Below, one piece after another: positions 54,159 through 64,000 of a stretch of 64,000 nt of DNA; position 1 is the stretch's first letter, and each line of letters begins with the position of its first letter. The position numbers and the translations under genes were made by a program. Source of the stretch: Lindgomyces ingoldianus (taxonomy: Eukaryota > Ascomycota > Dothideomycetes > Pleosporales > Lindgomycetaceae); contig NW_022985213.1 of the NCBI RefSeq assembly GCF_010093535.1, forward strand, positions 348,658 to 412,657, written 5' to 3'. The notes beneath the pieces are model-generated. The model had not been told where the DNA came from and did not search any database. It saw only the letters and a list, made by a program, of their open reading frames with translations.

Positions 54159-56590
54159 TTAAACACTACTTTTTTTAAAAAGTATAGCAACTTTACAACA
54201 TAACCTAGATTCTAACATAGCCTATACTGCGCTATTAGAATCTACAGAAGTTTCTACTTAAAGTAAAGCTGTTTTAGCAGAACAGATTAACTTTATCTAG
54301 GATAATATTAAGAAACTTTAGTAAATTAGTAACAAAGTTAGCAACTTATTAAAACTTAAGTAAAAGATAGCTAACCTTTACTAAAAAACTATAAGCTTAT
54401 AAAACTTTTTACTTTTAGTTAACTTTTATAAAGCAACTACTTAAGCCTCTTAAATACATAAACTATAAGTAGAACTAGCTAAAGTTTAGAATATTTTAAT
54501 AAATAAAGCAAGTGTTGCAGCTAAAAAGGCTTTAAGCCTAGCCTTTTTAAAGCCCTTTAAAAGTTTGTTAAAAGATCTTTAACTATTCTTTACTAAATAC
54601 TACCTTTATATGTAATATAATAAAGGAGCATTTTAAACTAACATAGAAATAATCTTCTAGATAAGATTACACTTAGAAGGCCTTTTTATAATTTAGTTCT
54701 AACCTTATACTAATAACTAGATAGACTTTAAAGCTAATAGCGCACTACTTAACTCTAAAACTAAAGAAGTGTTTAGTAGTGTTAAAAACTTTAAAGTAGC
54801 TTTATTAGCTATCTATAAGACCTTAAATAAAAAAAAAATTACAGCTAACTAACTAAATAATATAAAATAGAGTAGTAGACTAGTCTAAAACTATATAGCG
54901 TGCTTTAGAGAGCAAATAGCTATCTATAGATAGAATAACTAAAAGGCCCTATGCTGCATGTTTTATAACAGACTAAATAATAAAGTAAAAAATAAGTTTA
55001 TACATATAAACTAACTAACTACTCTTAAAAACTATATTAAAAAAGTAATAACTTATAACAACTGTTATAAAGAACATAAAAAAGAAAAAAAATTAAAGAA
55101 AACTTTCTAAAAGCTAAAATTTGTCTTTAAAAAGAAAAAGCTTTTTTAATATAATAAAAAGCTAATAGACCTTAGTTATGTAAAGCACATACAGAGCCCC
55201 TTTTTAAAGAAAAACTAAGTTCTAAGACACAATAAGCTACCTCTAATAAAAGAATAATAAAAGTAGTTAAAGGATAAGGCCTGCCTAAACTATAGAAAAG
55301 TAGAACACTTTTGCTAAAATTACTTAGACTTTTAGAAAGAGGAAAATAAAGATACTACTGCAATAATAAGAGCTATTACTGCTAAATATAGCCTTATAGA
55401 TAAGGAAATATAAGGAAGACTAAATAATAGACTCTGCTAGTAATATAAAAAAAACTACTCTTTAAATAACTGCCTTAAAGTGTATTAAGAAGTAGTTATT
55501 TAAAATTTTAGTAGCCTTAATATAGTGTTGCAAAACCTTATAATTCTTAAAAAATATAAAAAGAAGACTTAGATCTAAGGATATATTATAAATATTTAAA
55601 AAAGAGAAAAGCGTTTCCTTTTTTAAGACTAGACCTTTAGTACTTTAGTAAAAAAAGCTTTTCTAACAGTTTTAAAGATGTAGGTGCTAGAAGTGTAGGT
55701 TATAACATAACTACTTAAGTAACTATATAGTCTTGCTTTACTAAATAAATATTAGTAATAACTACTTAATGTTTAACATTATTTAAAGAATAGCTAAAGT
55801 TAAATATAACATTATAAATAAAGAAAAGTAATAGTAATTTTTTACTAAGATTAAAGACTAAAAGCTAGAATAGCTAGGCAAACCTACTAGGTTTAAAGTA
55901 CTATAACTAGCGCCTAAAAAACTAGAGACACTACTTTTAAGCCTAGCAATCTCTTAAAAGGCTCTTATAATATAATAAAACTATAGATAATATGTTCTTT
56001 ACAGAAGTAGTACTTATAGTATAAATAGCTGCTAATAGAAAAATTATTCTATATAGTTAGTATAAACAAGAGAATACCTATAGTAGACTTAAAAAAGTTC
56101 TCTTAATACCCTATATAAACCTAACAAGTGTCTGTACCCCTAGTACTAGTGTATATAATAATACTGTGTTAAACACTAGACTAACAAACATTAAGTAAGA
56201 TAGTAGCTTATATAGAAGAAGAACTACAACAGTTACCTATAGCAAAAAATAGCCTTAGCCTGTAAAACTATAAACTGCTACACTTACTAGACAGCTCCCC
56301 CTTATAAATAAAAGGCATAGATAAAGTGTAATAAATAAAAAAACTACAAATTTTACTATTTTTAGTAAAAGGCAGTAAGAAAAAAAAACTACCTAACATT
56401 ATATTATCTAGTTAAAGATTATAAATGTAAAGCAGCTAACTACTATAATTAAGAACATTAAATTTATAAAAAAAAAAAAAATAAGTTTAATAACAACCTA
56501 TAAGATATTAATTTATACTTTTTTTTAAATAAGAAAGTTAAACATAACATATTAGCAGTAATTATAGTAAGATAAGAGGCAGGACATAGT
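54159..56590 (+). pseudogene. A6 gag remnant
   Basis: No frame stays open. A C-x2-C-x3-H-x5-(C/Y) array at about 55680-55730 is the probable zinc knuckle (one Cys mutated to Tyr). It matches the gag regions of AL1, A3, A4 and A5. Confidence 0.6.
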
Positions 56591-59500
56591 TTAACAACTA
56601 CCTTTACATATAGAGGATGTTTTAGACTAGCTTTTATAGATAGCAGATGCACCTTTACTGTAATAAATAAAGATTAAGTAGATAAATAAGGTATACTATT
56701 CTATATAAAAAAAAACCTGTTTAAGGTAACCCTTGCTAATGCATTATTAATTAAGTATAGTAAAAAATAAATTAATCTAAAAATATATAAAAAAGACTTT
56801 AAAACCTCTAACATAAGTAATTAAAGATTTATAAACATACTTAAACTAAAAGGCAAGTATAATGTAATTTTAGGCTATAACTAGCTTAAAATATATAACC
56901 TTGTAATTAATTAGAGAACTATAACTATAAAAACCTCTAACAACTACGCATGTATAACCTAGTTAGCATGCTATAATAATAGATACTTAGTTTATAAATA
57001 AGTAAAGTAAAGTAGTAGTTACTACTCTAAAAAGAAGAAACTCTAGAAATTTCCTTACTAAGAGCTAAAAGCTTAAGTAATATAAATAATAAAAAAAAAA
57101 CTTAAAGAAGTCTCTTATAAAGAAATTAAGGTAGATAAGAATGTAGAATAGATTAGTGTTATTTAAACCTAGAATAAAGGTTGTATTCTAATAGAGTATA
57201 AGAATTATAAAGACATGTTTAAGACACTAAAAGACTTAGAAAAGCTACTACTACATTAGCTTTAAGATTACACTATTAACTTAATAAAAAATTATAACTT
57301 AAAGACATATAAGCTCTGCCTCTTAACTAGAGCGCAAAAGAAGGCCTTATAAAAATATGTTAATAAAATGTTAGTATAAGGCTATATTTAAAAAAGCTAT
57401 AGCTTTATAGCTTTAGTAGTAGTCTTTATAAAAAAGAAAAAAGAAAAAATCTAAGTTTATTAGAACTATAGAACTTTAAATAATAACATAATCTAAAACT
57501 AGTTTCTTTTACTAATTATCTAAGATATTATAAATTAATTAAAAGGAACCTAGTACTTTATAAAATTTAACATACAAAATAGATTTAATAAAATAAAGAT
57601 ATAAAAAAAAGATAAATAGCTTACAGTGTTTAGAACCTTATAAAGACTTTATAAATTATTAGTAATGCTATTTAGCCTAATAAATGCCTTAGTAATATTC
57701 TAGTAAATTATTAACATAGCCCTTAACCTGTACTTTAATGTCTTTACTTTAGTATACCTAGATAACGTCCTTATTTATTTAAAAAATACCCTAGAAGACT
57801 ACATATAGAAGGTGCAAAAAGTCTTAGAATAGCTTAAGAAGTATAGACTTTATCTATAACTCTCTAAGTGCAAGTTCTATGTTATAAAGACAAAATACTT
57901 AAAATTTATAATTAATAAAGAAAAAATAAAGATTAACTTAGCTAAAATATAAAAGGTACTTAAATAGCTAAAACTTATAATAATTAAGGAAGTAAAAGAA
58001 TTCTTAGGACTATTAGGCTACATAAAACAAATAATTAGAGACTACTTAAAGATTACTATACTACTAATAAACACTATAATTAAGAAGCAAGCTGCAGCAA
58101 AGTTTATCTAGACTTTAAAAATAAATAAAGCATTTATAATGTTAAAATAAGCTATAATAGATAAACTAGTACTAAAAATGTATAACTTATAACTAGATAT
58201 AAAAATCTACATAGACGCATCCCTTAGAGCTAGCAGAGCTGCGCTATATTAGAAATAGGAAGATAGAAAATAGCACCTAGTTATGTACTATTCTGCTAAG
58301 TTCTTAGGACCTAAAGTAGGCTACAGCATACTTAATAAAGAGCTAAAAGTAATATTAAACACTGTAAAAGTTTAGGCTATAAAGTTACATAAAATAGCAA
58401 AACTATTTAATATTATAACTAACTATGTAAATTTAGTTATGTTCTTAACAGTAAAGAAACTATTACCTATGCATGTAAAATAAGTAATAGAACTTGCTTA
58501 GTTTAACTATATTATTAAGCATGTTTTAGAAACACAGAATTAATAGGCTAACACCCTTAGCTAAAGACTAGACTACTTTAATAAAAAAAAGGAAAAAACT
58601 AAAAAGTTTATGCTTTTTAAAAAAACTAATAAAGAATAAATTTATAATAGGCTTTAACTTATAAAAGAATTCTACATGCTTATAGCTAGTAAGCAAAGAT
58701 AAAAAAACTTAATTTAAGAATATTATAAATCTTTAATGTTTAGACATCTAGGAATTAGCACTCTTTAGAAAAAGCTAAGGGCTGCTATACTATAATAAAT
58801 ACTAAAAGTAAAGCAACTGTGCATTAAGGTGCTTAGAGAATGTAATATCTACAATAAAAACAACCTGTAGAGGCATAAGGCCTATAAATACCTTTAATTA
58901 ATTAAAGCACTAAAGTTACTATAAATAATAATTATAATAAATTTTATTATAAAATTACCTTTATCTAAAGAACTAGGGACAGATAAAATGTGCAACATAA
59001 TTATAGTAGCCTTAGATAAAACTACTAAATACCTACATACTTAGCTTTTAAAAAAAATAATAACTACTAAAAAATTTATTTATAAGTTAAAATAAAATGT
59101 AATATTAGTATATAAATGCTCTAAGATTATTATCTTTAACTAAGATAAACTATTTACTAGTAGATTTTAAAAAGTAGTAATGTAACACCTTAGTATAGCA
59201 CATAAGCTATTAACAGCCTACTACTTGCAGACAGACAGTTAGACTAAAAGAGTAAATGCAGAAGTAGAAAGATACTTAAAAAAGTACATTTTCTATACTT
59301 AGAATAATTAAGTAGAGTAGCTTTTAATAGTGTAACTAGCTATTAATAATGTAGAATTAGCTATAATAAAGGAAACGCCTTATAAAGCTAACTTTAAATA
59401 TAACTTGTATTTTACACTATATAAAAACTAACTTATAGATCTTTAAAAATTAATAGACTAGCTAATAGACTTATGTTAAATACATAAAAGGTTAGCTATA

Positions 59501-59940
59501 GAAGCTAGATTTAGTAAAAAAATAATAGAGAAATATATAAATAAATTATAATAACTAGGACTAGAAATCTACTTAAAAGACTATGTCTATTTTAACATAA
59601 AAAACCTTAAGATACCTAGGCCCTTTAGAAAGCTAGCAGAAAAGAAAATAGAACTATATAAAGTTTTTTAAACTTAGCAAGACAACTGTAAGCTTAAGCT
59701 TCCCCTGCATATAAAAATACACCTATAGTTTTATATCTCTAGACTAGAAAAAGCACTTAAAAAAATTCTCTTATTTACATAAAGATAAAAAGACAAAGAA
59801 ATAGAATATAAAGTTAAACATATAGTAAGCAACTAAAAAAACTAAAAAGAATTCTTAGTAAAATAAAAAAGGTAGCTTACTAGTAAAAACATATAGAAAC
59901 TAGCTAAGAATTTAAGGAACGCGCAGCTGCTAGTACAGAG
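56591..59940 (+). pseudogene. A6 pol remnant (protease, RT, RNase H, integrase, chromodomain)
   Basis: Protease AFIDSRCTFTVI at about 56625-56660 (DSG mutated to DSR). RT VYLDNVLIY at about 57750-57775. RNase H around 58190-58450 (IYIDASLRASRAAL near 58210). The integrase zinc region with LCIKVLRECN is at about 58810-58860. The integrase core with FTSRF and TAYYLQTDSQTKRVN lies at about 59150-59270. The chromodomain begins DKEIEYKVKHIV at about 59795 and continues with the KEFLVK segment to about 59930. This is the clearest domain series of the A family. The 62-codon minus-strand frame at 56464 is only antisense. Confidence 0.85.
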
Positions 59941-60648
59941 GTACCTCTAGGCTTATCTAAAAGAAACTAGCTAGGTAATAAAGCACTTATATTAAAAAAA
60001 ATAGCTATATTATTACTAGATAGTAGCAGCCTTTAAAGACAAGTCTTAGCTAATAATAGTTAAAAAGGAGAATAACTTTTTACTTTAGCTTTAAAAGCTT
60101 TTATTTTGTCTAAAAAGAATAAGTTCTTTTTTAAGTACTTTACGCAATAAGCCTTTAGTAAATCTAGTAATTTTTAGATATAATCCTGCTTAGAACGCTT
60201 CTTAGCCTTTACTTTTAAAGTCTTCTAAACTTAACATAACATTTAGTTATTAAGTTCTTATTTTTAAGCCTTTATAATAACTACTTTCTAAAGAAGTGTT
60301 TTTTTCTCCTTCTCTAAATAATTCTATATAGTGTTAGAAATAAAGGTGTTACATTTACTATATTTTTTTATACATTTAATACACTTATTTAAGGATAAAG
60401 TTAATATATAAGACAACTTTAAGAATTAGTAAGTGCTACAGGGCCTTATCTTTGTCTAGTAAAAAAGATTAAAATAATAAGTAACATAAAGACAGTAGGA
60501 TAAACAAGACTAACAAGCTATTTAGTATAAAATAAATAGATGTTAAAGATGCCTTTTAGTAGGTAGACATGCACTTTATAAATAAACCCTTACTAACATA
60601 GATGTATAAGTAGAGTAGTAAGGACGCTGCTAGGGAGAGGGGGCAGCA
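59941..60648 (+). other. A6 3'-internal region
   Basis: The region between chromodomain and 3' LTR, with the antisense coiled-coil remnant at about 59990-60330 on the minus strand. It ends at the polypurine tract. Confidence 0.5.
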
Positions 60649-61249
60649 TGTTACAGTCTACAATTGGACCAGCGTAACCCCACTAGTGGTGCTCCACAAC
60701 CTAGCTAGTTTAAGGCAGGGTCCGCTTACAGACTAATTAGAGAACGCAGAGGCAGTGCGCCTACCTAAGATTATAGAAGAATGCACTATTTAATAAGAAA
60801 ACAGGCTGCAAGTTCTAAGAGCCTAAAGGAGCTTAAGGGAGCTTAAGAAGCTCTTCTTAGTAGACTTCTATAGACTTCTTTTACTCCCTTAGCACCCCTA
60901 GCACATGTATATAGTTCCCACGCTAAACAACTTTTAGAGGGTGTGTTTAACATTTAGTTTATTCTCTATATAAACTAAGTAGCATTTAGCTTTCTAAAGA
61001 GCTATAATACTATTTATATATCTTGCACTATATATACCTCTAACTCTGTCTAACAGGACTGTTTAACCCTGGCCTCTCTACTGCTGCACATAGGGCAAAC
61101 TACAATCTAGTCACTCTCCCTCCCTCTATTAGCCTAATAGCCTGTACGTAGGACTGTACACCCTACCGGATTGGCCCCTACTATCTGTCCTACCTCCCAC
61201 CTAGGAATATCACCAGACCCGAGTGCTTCACAAAGCAAGGATTGTAACA
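60649..61249 (+). repeat. A6 3' LTR
   Basis: 601 bp. The outer right end (..GACCCGAGTGCTTCACAAAGCAAGGATTGTAACA in part) is intact, whereas the inner left end carries TGTTACAGTCTACAATTGG transitions. Confidence 0.95.
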
Positions 61250-61254
61250 CTAAC

Positions 61255-63461
61255 TAGGTTATGCTTATGTAGTTATTAGGACTTTTTATAGTTATTATTC
61301 TCTAATTAATAGCAAAGTTATGTGTCTTTAGCTAGTTATATTCTAGAATTACATTATACTTGCCTTCTAGCAGAAGTATACTTATAAATTTTCAATCTCT
61401 TAAGTTTAAGGTTCTAAGGTCTTCTTTATACATTTCTAGGTTAATTTATTCTTTGCTGTATTTAATTAAAGATGCATTAGTAAGGGTTACCTTAAATAAG
61501 TCTTTTTTAATTTAAAATAAGATGTCTTATTTGTCTACCTAGTCTTTGTTTATTATAGTAAAGGTACATCTGCTATTAATAAGAGCTAATCCTAATTATT
61601 CTTTAAACATAAAAGTTATAGTTAGGCTATGTTCTGCCTCTTATCCTACTACAACTAGAGCTAATATATTATAAAGAACTTCTTAGTCCTCTAGAGAGTA
61701 TAAGTTAATGTTTTATAAGTTGTTATTAAATTTATCTTTTTTTTTTATAGATTTAGTGCTCTTTGTTGTAGCAGTTAGCTGCTTTACACTTATAATCCTC
61801 TACTAAGTAGTGTAACATTAGGTAGTCTTTTTTTCTTACTACCTTTTATTAAAAATAATAAAACTTATAGTTATTTCTATTCTTATAGTCTAGCTATTTT
61901 TCTTATTTATAAAAAGGGGCTATTTAACAGGTGTAACAGTTTGTAGTTTTATAAGCTAAGGCTGTTCCTTGCTATAGATCTATTATAGTTCTTTTTCTAT
62001 GTAGGCTACTAGCCTGCTTAATGCTTGTTGTCCTAGTGTCTTATACAGTACTGCTGCGTACACTAATACTAAGGGTATAGACAATTATTAGGTCTATGTA
62101 AGGTGTTAAGAGGACTCTTCTAAGTCTACTAAGAGTATTCTTGTGTCTGTACTATCTGTACAGAGTGTTCTTTCTACTAGTAATTGTTAGTGCTGTAGGT
62201 GTTGCTTCTATAAAGTACACACTAACTATAGTTTTGTTGCATTATAAAAGCTTTCCTGCTAATTACAAGGCCTAGAAGCAGTGTCTTAGGTTTTCTAGGT
62301 ACTAGCTTTAGAACTTTAAACCTAGCAGGTCTGCCTAGTTCTTCTAGTTTCTAGTCTTAGACCTTAGTAAAAAACTGCTATTATTTCTTATTATTTATAA
62401 TATTATATTTAACTTTAGCTATCTGCTGTATTATGTTAAATATAAAGTAATTATTACTAGTGTTTATCTAGTAAAGTATAACTATGCATTTATTAGAGTA
62501 GTTATGTTATAAACTACACTTTTAGCATGTGCACTTCTAGAACTGTTTAAAGAGCTCTCTTACTAAAGTGCTAAAGGTCTAGTTATAGAAAGAGAATTAT
62601 TTCTCTCTTTTTTAGACATTTATAATGTATTTTTAGATCTAAGTCTTTTTTTTATACTTTTTAAAAATTATAAGGTTCTGCAACACCTTATTTAAGCTAC
62701 TAAAGTTTTAGATAACTACTTTTTAATACACTTTAGAGTAGTTTTCTAAAAAATAGTTCTTTTTACAATACTAGTAGAGTCTATTGTCTAATCTTTTTAA
62801 TATTTTCTTTTTTATAAGGCTGTATTTAGTAGTAATAGCTTTTACTATTACAGTAGTATTTTTATTCTCTCCCTTTTAAAAGTCTAGGTAATTTTAGCAG
62901 AAATGTCCTACTTTTTTATAGTTTAGGCAGGCCTTGTTCTCTAACTACTTTTGTTATTTTTTAGTTAAGAGCAGCCTATTGCGTTCTAGAACTTAGTTTT
63001 TCTTTAAAAGAGGGCTCTATGTATGCTTTATATAACTAAGGTCTATTAGTTTTTTATTATACTAAAGAGACTTTTTCTTCCTAGGAATAAACTCTAGTTT
63101 TTAAAGAGTTTTTTTTTACTTTCTTTCTCTTTTACACTTCTTATAGTAATTATTATAAGTTATTACTTACATAATAAAGCTTTTAAGAGTAGTTAGTTTA
63201 TTATTATGCATAAATTTATTCTTTATTATGTTGCTTAGCCTGTTATAGAATATTTAGCAGAGAGCTTTTTAGTCTGTCTATCTGCAGATAGCTAAATGCT
63301 CTCTAAAGCGTGCTGCGTAGTTCTAGGCTGTGCTGTTACCTTATTTAAGGGTGTTTAGTTTATTAGCTGCAATTTTCTATTTATCTATAGTTTTATAAAT
63401 AGCTGTTAGAGCATTTTTAAAGGCTTTAACACTACTAAATACTTTTTTTGTTTTAAGAGTA
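61255..63461 (-). pseudogene. A3 gag/protease remnant
   Basis: It resumes A3 after A6; collinear with 39790-42000 of A5. Protease-like segment near 61560-61600, zinc-knuckle remnant near 62510-62560. It is interrupted at 63461 by D3. Confidence 0.7.
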
Positions 63462-63552
63462 ATGTACTTTACAGGCGAGTTGCTCACACACCTGAGTTGC
63501 TTACTTTTGCTAAGACCCCACTAAACTACCCTTTCTACACTAATGCATTCCC
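63462..63552. mobile_element. Inverted-repeat element D3, first 91 bp of the left arm
   Basis: ATGTACTTTACAGGCGAGTTGC.. matches the D1 left arm (12131 onward) through AATGCATTCCCT, then the match stops abruptly. TA precedes it (63460-63461), as for D1. The rest of the element and the remaining A3 gag are gone. Confidence 0.8.
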
Positions 63553-64000
63553 TATCTCCCTGCGACTGCTGCGGGTCAGGCCTTGTTCGTCTCGATTGGG
63601 CATCGCGCTGGATCCGACCCCCTTTTCGCTCCTCTTTTTGGCCTAGATCAGTGGACTTGACCATGGCGCCACCTATTACGGTATCCGATATATGGCCACG
63701 GATCGCTGGCTTTCCGTAACCCTAACTTCCTTATTCCGTTTAGCGCGTCGGCTAAGCGAGCAGCGAACGACTGGAATCCGTCAAACAGAACCCCTGGAAT
63801 CCGTCCCCCATCCTGTGCCTAGATCCTATTATAATAGTAGGCAAACTTTTAGGCTTTAACTTAAACTTGCCCCTGCCAGTGTTTTTTTTGCGAAAATGTA
63901 CAGATGTGGTGGTGTTTTGCCGCAACCCTAACTGCGCGGTGGATTTTGATTTTCCTGCGCGCGCAGGCATCGCGCGCGCATTGCCGCACCAGCTACCAGC
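63553..64000. other. GC-balanced segment of unknown origin
   Basis: Composition switches sharply from about 30% to over 50% GC. It contains the direct repeat CTGGAATCCGTC (63771-63782, 63794-63805) and the perfect 14-bp palindrome CCTGCGCGCGCAGG (63954-63967). Two CCCTAAC words are too isolated to be telomeric. It may be a different, unmutated transposon or the start of unique sequence. Confidence 0.5.
63752..63970 (-). CDS. Hypothetical 72-residue basic protein (weak candidate)
   Basis: An open frame starting MPARAGKSKSTAQLG, rich in Lys, Arg, Ser and Thr, with no recognised domain. It lies in the GC-balanced tail and could be the N-terminal part of a gene whose later exons lie to the left, but D3 begins only 200 bp away. 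Base composition alone could give such an ORF. Low confidence. Confidence 0.2.
   Translation of the reverse strand: MPARAGKSKSTAQLGLRQNTTTSVHFRKKNTGRGKFKLKPKSLPTIIIGSRHRMGDGFQGFCLTDSSRSLLA

Larger units (their letters stand above)
53558..61249 (+). mobile_element. Ty3/gypsy chromovirus A6, full length, plus strand
   Basis: 7692 bp; LTRs 53558-54158 and 60649-61249 (601 bp each); TSD CTAAC at 53553-53557 and 61250-61254. AGGGAGAGGGGGCAGCA precedes the 3' LTR as polypurine tract. It is the same subfamily as A5 but in opposite orientation. It is RIP-decayed with intact outer LTR ends. Confidence 0.95.
21033..63461 (-). mobile_element. Ty3/gypsy element A3 (outermost, oldest layer of the nested stack), 5' end missing
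   Basis: Minus-strand element. The 3' LTR lies at 21033-21918 and the body in pieces 21919-24071, 52027-53557 and 61255-63461, which join collinearly when compared with uninterrupted A5. A4 splits it at 24071 (TSD ATAAG) and A6 at 53557 (TSD CTAAC). The gag end is interrupted at 63461 by D3, beyond which the sequence is unrelated, so the 5' LTR is absent. It is fully RIP-decayed. Confidence 0.85.

Noticed and set aside
63711..63935. Telomere-like CCCTAAC words
   Set aside because: Only two single units about 200 bp apart, not a tandem array; this is not a chromosome end.
1..64000. tRNA or rRNA genes
   Set aside because: I saw no tRNA-like A/B boxes with a fold or rRNA segments that I could support by eye; a tRNA scan would be needed.

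Overview
The window looks like a gene-poor, AT-rich block from a filamentous ascomycete (Pezizomycotina). The reasons are fungal-type short introns, fungal chromodomain Ty3/gypsy and Ty1/copia retrotransposons, and pervasive C-to-T/G-to-A decay on both strands with many CTAG/TAG words, the signature of repeat-induced point mutation (RIP). Species cannot be named from this sequence. Only one host-type gene looks intact: a phosphotransferase (APH-like kinase) at 8999-9856 on the minus strand. Next to it is a decayed short-chain dehydrogenase gene that still shows two introns (7060-7686). Almost everything else is transposon.

Left part (1-11336): a cut-off inverted-repeat element (D2), an unclassified decayed stretch with tandem repeats, a small TG..CA element (C1, TSD GCTTC), an old LTR (A') split by solo LTR H2 (TSD TTAAG), a 2.07-kb LTR-bounded element without room for gag-pol (B, TSD CTTCT), another old LTR (A''), then the roughly 3.4-kb less mutated island with the two host-type loci.

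Middle (11337-21032): a plus-strand gypsy element (AL1), broken by an inverted-repeat element D1 (itself broken by C2), by solo LTRs G (TSD TAAAG) and H1 (TSD CTAAA), and cut at 18139 by a minus-strand LTR holding solo LTR B (TSD CAATC). An unclassified AT-rich stretch E follows.

Right part (21033-63552): one nested stack that can be fully unpacked from target-site duplications. The oldest gypsy element A3 (minus strand, from 21033) received A4 at 24072-52021 (TSD ATAAG) and A6 at 53558-61249 (plus strand, TSD CTAAC). A4 in turn received a young copia element at 25640-32416 (TSD CTTTA), A5 at 35504-43190 (TSD GTTAC), gypsy F at 44497-50161 (TSD GTTGT) and a 126-bp MITE. With the insertions removed, A4 is about 7.67 kb, matching A5 (7687 bp) and A6 (7692 bp). 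The last 450 bp change abruptly to GC-balanced sequence.

The most notable signals are: in every paired-LTR gypsy element the outermost ends escaped RIP while the inward LTR ends are heavily mutated; a copia element with 217/218 LTR identity whose pol carries six premature stops, all TAG; its copia-type primer site resembling the initiator-tRNA half; an extra 1.2-kb GC-rich/CTC-rich 3' segment in it; a 10-bp-period minisatellite in several unrelated positions; and large foldback elements with about 480-bp arms.
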